Shown here: piece after piece, positions 7,446 through 12,537 of the stretch
Numbering within the stretch: the stretch's first letter is position 1
Layout: the number at the start of each line of letters is the position of its first letter
Origin: Thermoanaerobaculia bacterium
Lineage (GTDB): Bacteria > Acidobacteriota > Thermoanaerobaculia > UBA5066
Assembly: GCA_017999215.1 (NCBI GenBank)
Contig: JAGOBQ010000072.1
Location: forward strand, 1 to 12,537
Length of the DNA: 12,537 nucleotides
Reading direction: 5' to 3'
Translations under genes and position numbers: made by a program
The notes under the pieces: model-generated
What the model saw: the letters and a program-made list of their open reading frames with translations, nothing else
The model's database searches: none
What the model was told of the DNA's origin: nothing

Positions 7446-8387
7446 GTGAGCGAGAACCCGGAAGTGGATTCGCCCGAGACGTCCGTCCCCGTGCCGCCCG
7501 ATCCGTCCCGCGCCGATCAGGCTCGGAAGGGGCTCCTCGTCTTCTTCGCGCTCGCCGCGCTCGGGAGCGGCGTCTTCCAGGGGCTGATCCTCCGGTCGGG
7601 GAAGCCGATCGGGGAGAGCCCGTGGCTCGTCTACGGCCTGATGTGGACGCCGGGGATCGCCTCGATCGTCGCCCGGCTCGTCTTCCGGGAGGGCTTCCGC
7701 GACGTCTCGTTCCGGATCGGCGGCGCCGCGGGGTGGAAGGCGACCGGCCTCGCGTGGCTCCTTCCGCCGATCGTCGGCTTCGTCGCGTACGGGGCGGCCT
7801 GGGCGACGGGCCTCGCCCCGTTCGAGATCCCGGCGCTCGCGGAGGTGGGCCTTTCGTCGTTCCCGCCGGCGGCCCGGTTCGGGATCCTCTTCGCCCTCTC
7901 GATGACGCTCGTCTCCCTCCTCTCCTTCCTCTCGGCGGTCGGGGAGGAGATCGGCTGGCGCGGCTACCTCCTGACGCGGCTCGTCGAGGCCGAGGTGCCG
8001 CGGCCGGTCCTCCTGAGCGGTGTCGTCTGGGCCGTCGGGCACCTTCCGCTCGTCGTGAGCGGGCAGTACGCGGCGGGGCCGAGCCGGGCGCTCTCGGCGG
8101 TCGTCTTCGTCCTCACGGTCGTCGGGATCGGGTTCGTGATGGGCTGGATGCGCCTGACGACCGGGAGCGTCTGGCCGGCGGTCGTCCTCCACGCGGTCTG
8201 GAACGCGGTGATCCAGGGGACGTTCGACACGACGACGAAGGGGACGTCGATGTGGGTCGGGGAGGCGGGGATCCTCGTCGCCGCCGCGGCGCTCGCCGCC
8301 GCCTGGCTCCTCGCACGGAAGCCCTACGCCGCCCGCCGCGCCCCCGGCGAAGAGCCGTTCGCGACGATTCCCGGCCTCGCCGGCTGA
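7446..8387 (+). CDS. CPBP-family intramembrane metalloprotease
   Basis: This is a 313-residue membrane protein of the CPBP (CAAX protease and bacteriocin-processing, 'Abi') family, which cleaves or processes membrane substrates using Glu and His residues within the bilayer. The signature is complete: E167E168xxxR172 (VGEEIGWRG), H199 (WAVGHLPLV) and H249xxxN253 (LHAVWNAV). About seven to eight hydrophobic segments span residues 28-290, after a hydrophilic, Pro-rich N-terminus. I chose the GTG at 7446 because GGGAG lies 9 bases upstream (7432-7436) and the protein then begins SENPEVDSP. In-frame GTG 7401 or ATG 7410 would add 12-15 residues. It is divergent from the VWA gene with about 100 bases between, and convergent with kbl. 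The substrate is unknown. CPBP proteins serve in prenyl-protein processing, bacteriocin immunity or stress, and nothing nearby indicates which. Confidence 0.88.
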   Translation: MSENPEVDSPETSVPVPPDPSRADQARKGLLVFFALAALGSGVFQGLILRSGKPIGESPWLVYGLMWTPGIASIVARLVFREGFRDVSFRIGGAAGWKATGLAWLLPPIVGFVAYGAAWATGLAPFEIPALAEVGLSSFPPAARFGILFALSMTLVSLLSFLSAVGEEIGWRGYLLTRLVEAEVPRPVLLSGVVWAVGHLPLVVSGQYAAGPSRALSAVVFVLTVVGIGFVMGWMRLTTGSVWPAVVLHAVWNAVIQGTFDTTTKGTSMWVGEAGILVAAAALAAAWLLARKPYAARRAPGEEPFATIPGLAG

Positions 8388-8390
8388 TCC

Positions 8391-8434
8391 CCGGGAACTG
8401 GTGCCCCGGGGATTGGTGCCCGGGGATTGGTGCC
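8391..8434 (+). repeat. Three tandem copies of the palindrome's outer edge
   Basis: The motif (G)GGGATTGGTGCC is repeated: GGTGCC begins at 8400, 8415 and 8429, so the periods are 15 and 14. The first unit is diverged (GGGAACTGGTGCC). The third unit is the outer end of the large palindrome's left arm. This looks like slippage or stepwise duplication at the border of the element. It starts just past the CPBP stop codon. Confidence 0.8.
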
Positions 8435-8489
8435 AGGCGTGAAATCGTGTATTGTTGAAAACAATACACGATTTCACGCCTGGCACCAA
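8427..8489. repeat. Perfect 30-bp inverted repeat (REP-like palindromic element, full copy)
   Basis: 8427-8456 is exactly complementary to 8460-8489 with a GAA loop at 8457-8459. The arms read TTGGTGCCAGGCGTG inward to ATTGTT. At about 50% GC it is clearly less GC-rich than the surroundings. The right arm shares 25 identical bases with 5600-5624. It lies between convergent genes (CPBP and kbl), as REP/BIME elements typically do, and as RNA would form a very stable hairpin from either strand. REP-like families are often mobilised in trans by RAYT (Y1-type) transposases; no such gene is in this window, so that link is inference. Confidence 0.92.
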
Positions 8490-8509
8490 AGGGGGCGCCA
8501 ACAGGGGGT

Positions 8510-8553
8510 GCGGGGGGACCGGCCGCCGGTTCTGACGGACGTGGTCCCCCCGC
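8510..8553 (-). terminator. GC-rich hairpin downstream of kbl
   Basis: GCGGGGGGACC (8510-8520) pairs perfectly over 11 bp with 8543-8553, around a 22-base loop. It begins 8 bases past the kbl stop codon (reading on the minus strand). No T-tract is seen. With the palindrome at 8427-8489 it would separate the two convergent transcripts. Confidence 0.55.
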
Positions 8554-8561
8554 GAATGTCG

Positions 8562-9746
8562 TCAGATGACGCCGAACTCCCGGCCGACGGCGACGAAGGC
8601 GGCGACGGCTTCGTCGAGATCGGCGGTCGAGTGGGTGGCCGAGATCTGGCACCGGAGGCGGGCGTGCCCCTGCGGGACGACGGGGAAGCCGAAGCCGGAG
8701 ACGTAGACGCCCTTGTCGAAGAGGGCGGCCGACATCGCGAGGGCCTTGGCGGTGTCGCCGACGATGACGGGGACGATCGGGTGGATCCCGTTCGGGATGG
8801 TGAAGCCCGCCTCGGTCATCTTCGTTCGGAAGTGCGCGGCGTTCGCTCGGAGGCGCTTCACGGGAGACGGGTCTTCGAGGAGCATCCGGAACGCCTCGAG
8901 CGAGGAGGCGGTGACGGCGGGCGGGAGGGCGTTCGAGAAGAGGGTCGTCCGCGACCGCTGCCGGAGGAGCTCGACGAGGGGCGCCGGTCCGGTCGTGAAG
9001 CCGCCGGCGGCCGAGCCCATCGCCTTGCCGAGCGTCGATGTGTAGACGGCGACCTTCCCGTGAACGCCGGTCTCCTCCGCCGAGCCGCGGCCCGTGGCGC
9101 CGATGACGCCGGTGGCGTGCGAGTCGTCGACGACGAGGAGGGTGTCGTGCTTCGCGCAGAGCTCGACGAGCTCGGGGATCGGCCCGACCTCGCCCTCCAT
9201 CGAGAAGACGCCGTCGGTCATGTAGAGGCGGCGGCGCTGGGCCTGCGACTCGGCGAGCGCCTTCTCCGACGCGGCCAGGTCGCCGTGCGGGAGGACGTAG
9301 CGCTTCGCCTTGCAGAGGCGGATGCCGTCGATGATGGAGGCGTGGTTGAGGCCGTCCGTCAGGATGGCGTCCTCCTCCCCGAGGAGCGGCTGGAAGAGCC
9401 CCTCGTTCGCGTTCCAGCACGACATGTAGAGGATCGTGTCCTCGGTGCCGAAGAACGAGGAGATCGTCCGCTCGAGCTCCTTGTGGAGCTCCTGCGTGCC
9501 GCAGATGAAGCGGACGGAGCCGAGGCCGTTGCCCCAGCGCTCGAGCGCCTTGCGGGCCGCCTCGACGATCCGCGGGTGGTTCGCGAAGCCGAGGTAGTTG
9601 TTGGAGGTGAGCATCAGGACCTCGCGGCCGTCGACGCGGACGCGGGCCCCGGTGGGCCCCTCGAGGACGCGCTCCTTCTTGAAGGTGCGGGCCTCTTTCA
9701 GGGCCTCGATCTCGGACTTGCAGTAGTCGATGAGTGCGGTGCTCAT
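8562..9746 (-). CDS. kbl: Glycine C-acetyltransferase (2-amino-3-ketobutyrate CoA ligase)
   Basis: The protein has 394 residues, close to the E. coli enzyme (about 398). This PLP-dependent alpha-oxoamine synthase cleaves 2-amino-3-ketobutyrate with CoA to glycine and acetyl-CoA, the second step of threonine breakdown, in the cytosol. Visible signatures are SNNYLGFANHP (48-58), the Kbl-type SVRFICGTQELHKELE (77-92), LNHASIIDG with H135 likely stacking on PLP, DGVFSMEGE (178-186), VVDDSHATG with D207 and H210, and STLGKAMG with K241 as the Schiff-base lysine. The VRFICGTQ block favours Kbl over BioF, HemA or serine palmitoyltransferase relatives. The usual partner tdh (threonine 3-dehydrogenase) is not adjacent. 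The ATG at 9746 has no Shine-Dalgarno sequence, but a TANNNT box ends 8 bases before it, so the mRNA may be leaderless. A hairpin separates it from the VOC gene upstream. Confidence 0.95.
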   Translation of the reverse strand: MSTALIDYCKSEIEALKEARTFKKERVLEGPTGARVRVDGREVLMLTSNNYLGFANHPRIVEAARKALERWGNGLGSVRFICGTQELHKELERTISSFFGTEDTILYMSCWNANEGLFQPLLGEEDAILTDGLNHASIIDGIRLCKAKRYVLPHGDLAASEKALAESQAQRRRLYMTDGVFSMEGEVGPIPELVELCAKHDTLLVVDDSHATGVIGATGRGSAEETGVHGKVAVYTSTLGKAMGSAAGGFTTGPAPLVELLRQRSRTTLFSNALPPAVTASSLEAFRMLLEDPSPVKRLRANAAHFRTKMTEAGFTIPNGIHPIVPVIVGDTAKALAMSAALFDKGVYVSGFGFPVVPQGHARLRCQISATHSTADLDEAVAAFVAVGREFGVI

Positions 9747-9754
9747 GACCAGCC

Positions 9755-9760
9755 AGAATA
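9755..9760 (-). promoter_or_regulatory. Extended -10 box of kbl (possible leaderless promoter)
   Basis: On the minus strand TGG-TATTCT gives an extended -10. It ends 8 bases before the kbl ATG, so transcription would start at or almost at the start codon. The bases between (GGCTGGTC) contain no ribosome site. The -35 position falls in the upstream hairpin. Confidence 0.45.
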
Positions 9761-9762
9761 CC

Positions 9763-9787
9763 AGCGCCCCGCGGGGAGCGGGGCGCT
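9763..9787 (-). terminator. Perfect 10-bp hairpin after the VOC gene
   Basis: AGCGCCCCGC (9763-9772) and its complement (9778-9787) enclose a GGGGA/TCCCC 5-base loop. It lies 26 bases after the VOC gene's stop and just before the kbl -10 box, so it likely insulates kbl from VOC-gene transcription. No T-run follows. Confidence 0.55.
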
Positions 9788-9813
9788 CGGGGCCGGTCGC
9801 CGGGGCGCGAGGG

Positions 9814-10488
9814 CTACTTCTTCTTCGCCTTCTTCGGAGCGGGCTTCCGGGGCGCGGCCTTCTTCGGGGCCGCCTTCTTCGGAGCGGGCCGGGCGGCCTT
9901 CTTCGGGGCGGGCTTCTTCGGAGCCGGCTTGTGGGGAGCGGGCTTCTTCGGCGCGGCCTTCTTCGGAGCCGACTTCTTCGGGGCGGGCTTCTTCGGGGCC
10001 GACTTCGCGGCGGGCGGGACGGCCTTCTTCGGCGCCGTGGCGACCTTCGCCTTCTCCTTGGCCCTCCAGGCGGCGAGCTTCTCCTTCACCTTCTCGTCCA
10101 CCTCCGACATCGGGACCCACTCCTCGTCGGGGTGTAGGTCGGAAGGCTGGAAGACGACGATCCGGTAGCCGTCGGGGTCGAGGATCTCCGCCGAGCGCCC
10201 GGTGAACTCCTCGAGGGGGCCTCGCGTCACGGTGACTCCGCGCTCCTTGAGGGTCGTCAGGCAGGCCTCGATGTCCGCCGTCGAGAGCATGAGGGCGACC
10301 TGGTTGCGGGCCGAGACCTCGCCGGCGCGGAGCGGCGTGACCTTGACGAGGATCGGTCCGAGCCCGAACTCGACCCAGTCGCTCTCGAAGCCCCCCACCT
10401 CGGGAAGGCCGAGCGTTTCCCCGTAGAAACGGCGAGACCGCGGAAAGTCGCTGGCGGCGACGTGTACCCGCCGGAGGGCAACGAACAT
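9814..10488 (-). CDS. VOC/glyoxalase-fold protein with a histone H1-like Lys/Pro/Ala tail
   Basis: This is a 224-residue protein. The ATG at 10488 has GGGAGG 5 bases upstream; the frame continues to 10671, but that would read through the intergenic region and into moaE antisense. Residues 1-115 form a vicinal-oxygen-chelate domain: RRVHVAASDFPRSRRFYGETLGLPEV at the start (H9 possible metal ligand) and SAEILDPDGYRIVVFQ at the end (E101 possible ligand). VOC domains include glyoxalases, dioxygenases and resistance proteins; the reaction here is unknown. Residues 120-150 are charged (WVPMSEVDEKVKEKLAAWRAKEK), likely helical. From about 152 to 224 the chain is almost only K, P and A, with PAPKK/AAPKK pentapeptide repeats ending KKAKKK, like bacterial H1-like or AlgP-type tails that bind nucleic acid. 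Nucleic-acid binding is inference. A terminator-like hairpin follows the gene. Confidence 0.85.
   Translation of the reverse strand: MFVALRRVHVAASDFPRSRRFYGETLGLPEVGGFESDWVEFGLGPILVKVTPLRAGEVSARNQVALMLSTADIEACLTTLKERGVTVTRGPLEEFTGRSAEILDPDGYRIVVFQPSDLHPDEEWVPMSEVDEKVKEKLAAWRAKEKAKVATAPKKAVPPAAKSAPKKPAPKKSAPKKAAPKKPAPHKPAPKKPAPKKAARPAPKKAAPKKAAPRKPAPKKAKKK
9817..10035 (-). repeat. Degenerate 15-bp tandem repeats encoding the K/P/A tail
   Basis: Imperfect 15-base units, such as GCGGGCTTCTTCGGG and GCGGCCTTCTTCGGA on the plus strand, encode pentapeptides P/A-A-P-K-K. Such repeats expand and contract by slippage, so the tail length probably varies between strains. Confidence 0.8.
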
Positions 10489-10588
10489 CTCAACCTCCCG
10501 ATTGGTTTCCCGGCGGCCGGGAAGGAGGTCCGCCGCCGGTGACACGGACGAAATCCGGGGAGCGTTCCCCTGAAACGCCCGTTTACCA

Positions 10589-10616
10589 GAAAGTGGTTGA
10601 CTTTTCAACAACTTTC
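10589..10616. promoter_or_regulatory. AT-rich dyad between moaE and the VOC gene
   Basis: GAAAGTGGTTGA (10589-10600) and TCAACAACTTTC (10605-10616) pair at 11 of 12 positions around a CTTT loop. A second small palindrome, CCGATTATCGG (10616-10626), overlaps the moaE stop. The block is far less GC-rich than the window. On the minus strand TTGAAA, 17 bases, then TAAACG could be a promoter for the VOC gene. The hairpin could instead end moaE transcription or be an operator; the sequence does not decide. Confidence 0.45.
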
Positions 10617-10619
10617 CGA

Positions 10620-11039
10620 TTATCGGGAAGGCGCTCCCGGGTCCACCCAGACGCTTCCGTCCGGTCCCCACTCCCGCTTCCAGACGGGAACGCGGGCCTT
10701 GATCTCCTCGATCCCGGCGCGGCAGGCCGCGAAGACCTCGTCCCTGTGGGGGGCGGAGGCGACGACGACGACCGCCACCTCCCCGACCCGGAGCCGCCCG
10801 ACGCGGTGCCGGAGGAGGACCCGGACGCCGGGGAAGCGGAGGGACAGGTCGGCCTCGATGCGCCCCATCTCCGCCTCGGCCATCGGCCCGTAGGCTTCGT
10901 ACTCCATCTCGGTGACCCGGCGACCGTCGTTGTGGTCCCGCACGACGCCGATGAAGAGGGCGAGGCCGCCGTCGCCGTCGCGGCGGACGGTCTCGAGGAG
11001 AGCGCCCGGCTCGAGGGGCTCGCGCGAGAGGTAGGCCAA
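10620..11039 (-). CDS. moaE: Molybdopterin synthase catalytic subunit MoaE
   Basis: This is the 139-residue large subunit of molybdopterin synthase. It transfers sulfur from the MoaD C-terminal thiocarboxylate to precursor Z (cPMP), making molybdopterin in the cytosol. Family blocks are clear: FIGVVRDHNDGRRVTEMEYEAYGPMAE (29-55), HRVGRLRVGE (78-87), H98R99 and EEIKARVPVWKRE (111-123). K114 and K121 keep the 7-residue spacing of the catalytic lysines of E. coli MoaE. The start is a TTG, chosen because GGAGG lies 6 bases upstream, inside the end of moaD, and the predicted N-terminus fits. It follows the moaD stop by 2 bases, so the two are translationally coupled. Confidence 0.95.
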   Translation of the reverse strand: MAYLSREPLEPGALLETVRRDGDGGLALFIGVVRDHNDGRRVTEMEYEAYGPMAEAEMGRIEADLSLRFPGVRVLLRHRVGRLRVGEVAVVVVASAPHRDEVFAACRAGIEEIKARVPVWKREWGPDGSVWVDPGAPSR

Positions 11040-11041
11040 GC

Positions 11042-11296
11042 TCAGCCTCCGGCCAGCGGGGGGAGAAAGGCGACGGAATCGCCCGGACGGACCGGGTCGG
11101 CGTCGGTGGCGTAGCGTTCGTTCACGGCGACGAGGAGCCGGCGCCCGAGCCGGCTGGCGGCGGGCGAGAGGGTCGCGACGGCTTCCCGGAGCGAGGCGAC
11201 GGTCGTCTCGCCCGGAAGGGCCTCGGCGACCTCGACGATCCGCGACTCGCCGAGCTCGTCCCGGAGGGACGCGAAGAAGAGGATCCGGACCTTCAT
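11042..11296 (-). CDS. moaD: Molybdopterin synthase sulfur carrier subunit MoaD
   Basis: This 84-residue ubiquitin-like beta-grasp protein ends in LAGG, the Gly-Gly tail that is adenylated and thiocarboxylated before donating sulfur within MoaE. It starts MKVRILFFASLRDELGE, typical for MoaD, and includes VNERYATDADPVRPGDSVAFLPPLAGG at the end. It lies directly upstream of moaE. The ATG at 11296 has no Shine-Dalgarno sequence; a TAAGAT box ends 8 bases before it, suggesting a leaderless mRNA. No moaA, moaC, moeA or moeB is in the window. Confidence 0.93.
   Translation of the reverse strand: MKVRILFFASLRDELGESRIVEVAEALPGETTVASLREAVATLSPAASRLGRRLLVAVNERYATDADPVRPGDSVAFLPPLAGG
11046..11050 (-). 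promoter_or_regulatory. Ribosome binding site that fixes the moaE TTG start
   Basis: GGAGG on the minus strand lies within the last codons of moaD, 6 bases before TTG at 11039. It is the best ribosome site near the moaE start and no ATG or GTG competes. Confidence 0.7.
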
Positions 11297-11304
11297 CGGT
11301 CCGG

Positions 11305-11310
11305 ATCTTA
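11305..11310 (-). promoter_or_regulatory. -10 box of moaDE (possible leaderless promoter)
   Basis: TAAGAT on the minus strand ends 8 bases before the moaD ATG, the same spacing as TATTCT before kbl. No ribosome site lies between. It sits 15 bases from the divergent TAGAAT box of the SDR gene. Confidence 0.45.
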
Positions 11311-11325
11311 CCGTCGCCGGGGAAC

Positions 11326-11331
11326 TAGAAT
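11326..11331 (+). promoter_or_regulatory. -10 box of the SDR-HAD unit
   Basis: TAGAAT is 22 bases upstream of the ATG at 11354, leaving a short leader that holds AGGAGG (11344-11349). It repeats the hexamer seen before the OPT gene. No clear -35 element. Confidence 0.4.
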
Positions 11332-11353
11332 GCCCGCCGAATCAGGAGGTTCC

Positions 11354-12145
11354 ATGCCCGAGACACGGGGACGGCTGACGGGGAAGAAGGCTCTCGTGAC
11401 GGGGGCGTCCCGCGGGATCGGCCGGGCGATTGCCCTCCGCCTCGCGGCGGAAGGGGCGACGGTCGCCTGCGGCGTCCGCTCCGAGGCGGACGGCGCTGCG
11501 CTCGTCGCCGAGATCGCGGCGGCCGGGGGTGCGGCGGTGCCGGTCCTCCTCGACGTGACGGACGCGGCCTCGGTCGCCACGGGGGTCGAGCGGGCGGCGC
11601 GGCCGGAGCGGCGCCTCGACGTCGTCGTCAACAACGCCGGCTACACCTCGCCGACGCCGCTCGCCGGGGACGAGCGCTCCGACCGGGCTTTCGAGCGGTC
11701 GTGGGACGTGAACGTAGCCGGCACGTGGCGCGTCCTGCGGGCCGCGCTTCCGTTCCTCGCGGAAGGGGGGCGGATCGTGAACCTGTCGTCGGTCCTGGGG
11801 CGCTTCGGCGCGCCCGGGCAGGCGGGCTACTGTGCCGCGAAGCACGCCGTCATCGGCCTCACGCGCTCCCTCGCCCTGGAGCTCGCGCCGCGGAAGGTGA
11901 CCGTCAACGCGATCTGCCCCGGCTGGGTCGACACCGAGATGGGCCGGTCGCGGATCCGGGGTTTCGGCCGCGAGGTGGGCCTCGACGAGGAGGCGGCCTT
12001 CGCGGCGGCCGGGAAGATGGCCCCTCTCGGCGAGGTCCTCGTCCCGGACGAGGTCGCGGGCCTGGTCGTCTGGCTCGCCTCGGACGAAGCCCGGAACGTG
12101 ACGGGCCAGTCGCTCGTCATCGACGGCGGGCAGGTGATGCCCTGA
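11354..12145 (+). CDS. Short-chain dehydrogenase/reductase (SDR)
   Basis: The product is 263 residues, the usual size of a classical SDR: an NAD(P)-dependent oxidoreductase of alcohols or ketones with a Rossmann fold. Motifs are TGASRGIG (16-23) for the cofactor, D67 (LLDVTD), NNAG (93-96), N120, S146, the catalytic pair Y159xxxK163 (GYCAAK), PGWVDTEM (189-196) and a C-terminal VTGQSLVIDGGQ. R20 and R41 suggest NADP(H) preference. The sequence resembles the FabG/3-hydroxyacyl-CoA dehydrogenase branch, but the substrate cannot be fixed. The ATG at 11354 is preferred because AGGAGG (11344-11349) is close upstream; an in-frame ATG at 11330 overlaps the -10 box and would add 8 residues. The stop overlaps the next gene's likely start. 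Confidence 0.93.
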   Translation: MPETRGRLTGKKALVTGASRGIGRAIALRLAAEGATVACGVRSEADGAALVAEIAAAGGAAVPVLLDVTDAASVATGVERAARPERRLDVVVNNAGYTSPTPLAGDERSDRAFERSWDVNVAGTWRVLRAALPFLAEGGRIVNLSSVLGRFGAPGQAGYCAAKHAVIGLTRSLALELAPRKVTVNAICPGWVDTEMGRSRIRGFGREVGLDEEAAFAAAGKMAPLGEVLVPDEVAGLVVWLASDEARNVTGQSLVIDGGQVMP

Positions 12146-12537
12146 AGCGGACGAAGGCGGTCTTCCTCGACGCCGGCAACACGCTCCTCGCGGCCGATCC
12201 GCCGGTCGAGTCGGTCTACGGGGACGCCTTCCGGAGGTGGGGACTGCCGGCGGCCGACGGCGCCGTCCACGAGGCGCTGAAGGCGACCTGGGGGCTCGTG
12301 GCCGCCCGCCAGGCTCGCGGGGAAGAGCGCTGGGGAGGCGGCGGAGGAGAACGAGCGTTCTGGCAGGATTTCGTGCAGGACGTCTGGGGGCGCCTCGGCG
12401 GGGGCCGTCTCCCCGAGGGCCTCCTCGACGACCTGATCGTCCACTTCGCCCGCCAGGAGAGCTGGGTCCTCTACCCGGAGGTGCTCGAGGTGCTCGAGGC
12501 CCTCCGCGACAGGGGAATGAAGCTCGTCGTCGTCAGC
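12142..12537 (+). CDS. HAD-family hydrolase (partial, runs off right edge; probable CTG start)
   Basis: The frame is open for 132 codons to the window end. FLDAGNTLL (8-16) is HAD motif I with D10 as nucleophile. The second acid of the usual DxD is Gly here, as in several HAD subfamilies with a DAGNT or DAxGT motif. The cap region (about 17-110) is helical, with many W, A and R residues. The last residues, MKLVVVS, are motif II ending in S132. HAD enzymes are mostly phosphatases or dehalogenases; the substrate is unknown. No ATG, GTG or TTG is available near the start of homology. CTG at 12142 overlaps the SDR stop (CTGA) and follows AGGTGA (12132-12137) by 4 bases, so translational coupling to the SDR is likely. 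Confidence 0.85.
   Translation, partial: MKRTKAVFLDAGNTLLAADPPVESVYGDAFRRWGLPAADGAVHEALKATWGLVAARQARGEERWGGGGGERAFWQDFVQDVWGRLGGGRLPEGLLDDLIVHFARQESWVLYPEVLEVLEALRDRGMKLVVVS

Noticed and set aside
8391..8489. CRISPR array
   Set aside because: The repeats are 14-15 bases apart with no unique spacers and no cas genes.
7344..8501. N-terminal extension of the VWA gene up to 8501
   Set aside because: The extension is antisense to the CPBP protease; the signal peptide and ribosome site at 7343 mark the real start.
8562..9746. BioF, HemA or serine palmitoyltransferase instead of Kbl
   Set aside because: The VRFICGTQ block and length fit Kbl best, though absence of tdh next to it leaves slight doubt.
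8427..10205. 592-codon open frame on the plus strand across kbl and the VOC gene
   Set aside because: It starts inside the palindrome and is antisense to two clear genes; the product is charged low-complexity sequence.
10489..10671. N-terminal extension of the VOC gene up to 10671
   Set aside because: It would cross the intergenic dyad and overlap moaE; the ATG at 10488 has GGGAGG and begins at the VOC fold.
11330..11353. SDR start at ATG 11330
   Set aside because: It overlaps the TAGAAT box and lacks a ribosome site, while ATG 11354 has AGGAGG.

Overview
The window is about 70% GC, with third codon positions almost always G or C. It reads as a chromosomal segment of an Acidobacteriota-like bacterium. 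The best hint is a secreted protein resembling the acidobacterial 'VWFA-related' family. A TonB C-terminal domain protein and signal-peptide proteins suggest a diderm. The taxonomic call is inference, because no rRNA or other marker gene is present.

Layout from left to right. (1) 1-2156, minus: a secreted FG-GAP/VCBS beta-propeller protein, cut by the left edge. A divergent control region follows. (2) 2323-3141, plus: a two-gene unit encoding a small secreted cysteine-rich protein and a short exported TonB/TolA C-terminal-like protein. (3) 3377-5425, plus: an OPT-family oligopeptide transporter closed by a strong GNRA-loop hairpin. (4) 5649-7343, minus: a secreted VWA-like protein with a degenerate MIDAS site, convergent with the transporter. 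(5) 7446-8387, plus: a CPBP intramembrane protease, divergent from the VWA gene and convergent with the next gene. (6) 8562-9746, minus: glycine C-acetyltransferase (Kbl). (7) 9814-10488, minus: a VOC/glyoxalase-fold protein with a long Lys/Pro/Ala histone-H1-like tail. (8) 10620-11296, minus: moaD-moaE, the two subunits of molybdopterin synthase. (9) 11354-12145, plus: an SDR oxidoreductase, followed by a HAD-family hydrolase that runs off the right edge and probably starts at a CTG overlapping the SDR stop.

Most genes look like unrelated housekeeping or envelope functions in short transcription units. True co-functional pairs are moaD/moaE and, by position only, the two small secreted proteins and the SDR/HAD pair. 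I see no phage, integrase, transposase, CRISPR, tRNA or rRNA.

The most distinctive non-coding signal is a REP-like palindromic element. A complete copy, a perfect 30-bp inverted repeat with a 3-nt loop, lies at 8427-8489. A single-arm copy of 25 identical bases lies at 5600-5624. Both sit between convergent genes, and the full copy is preceded by a small tandem array of its own terminal sequence. Two genes without Shine-Dalgarno sequences (kbl, moaD) each have a TANNNT box exactly 8 nt before the ATG, which suggests leaderless transcripts. I did not find a clear multi-gene novel system.
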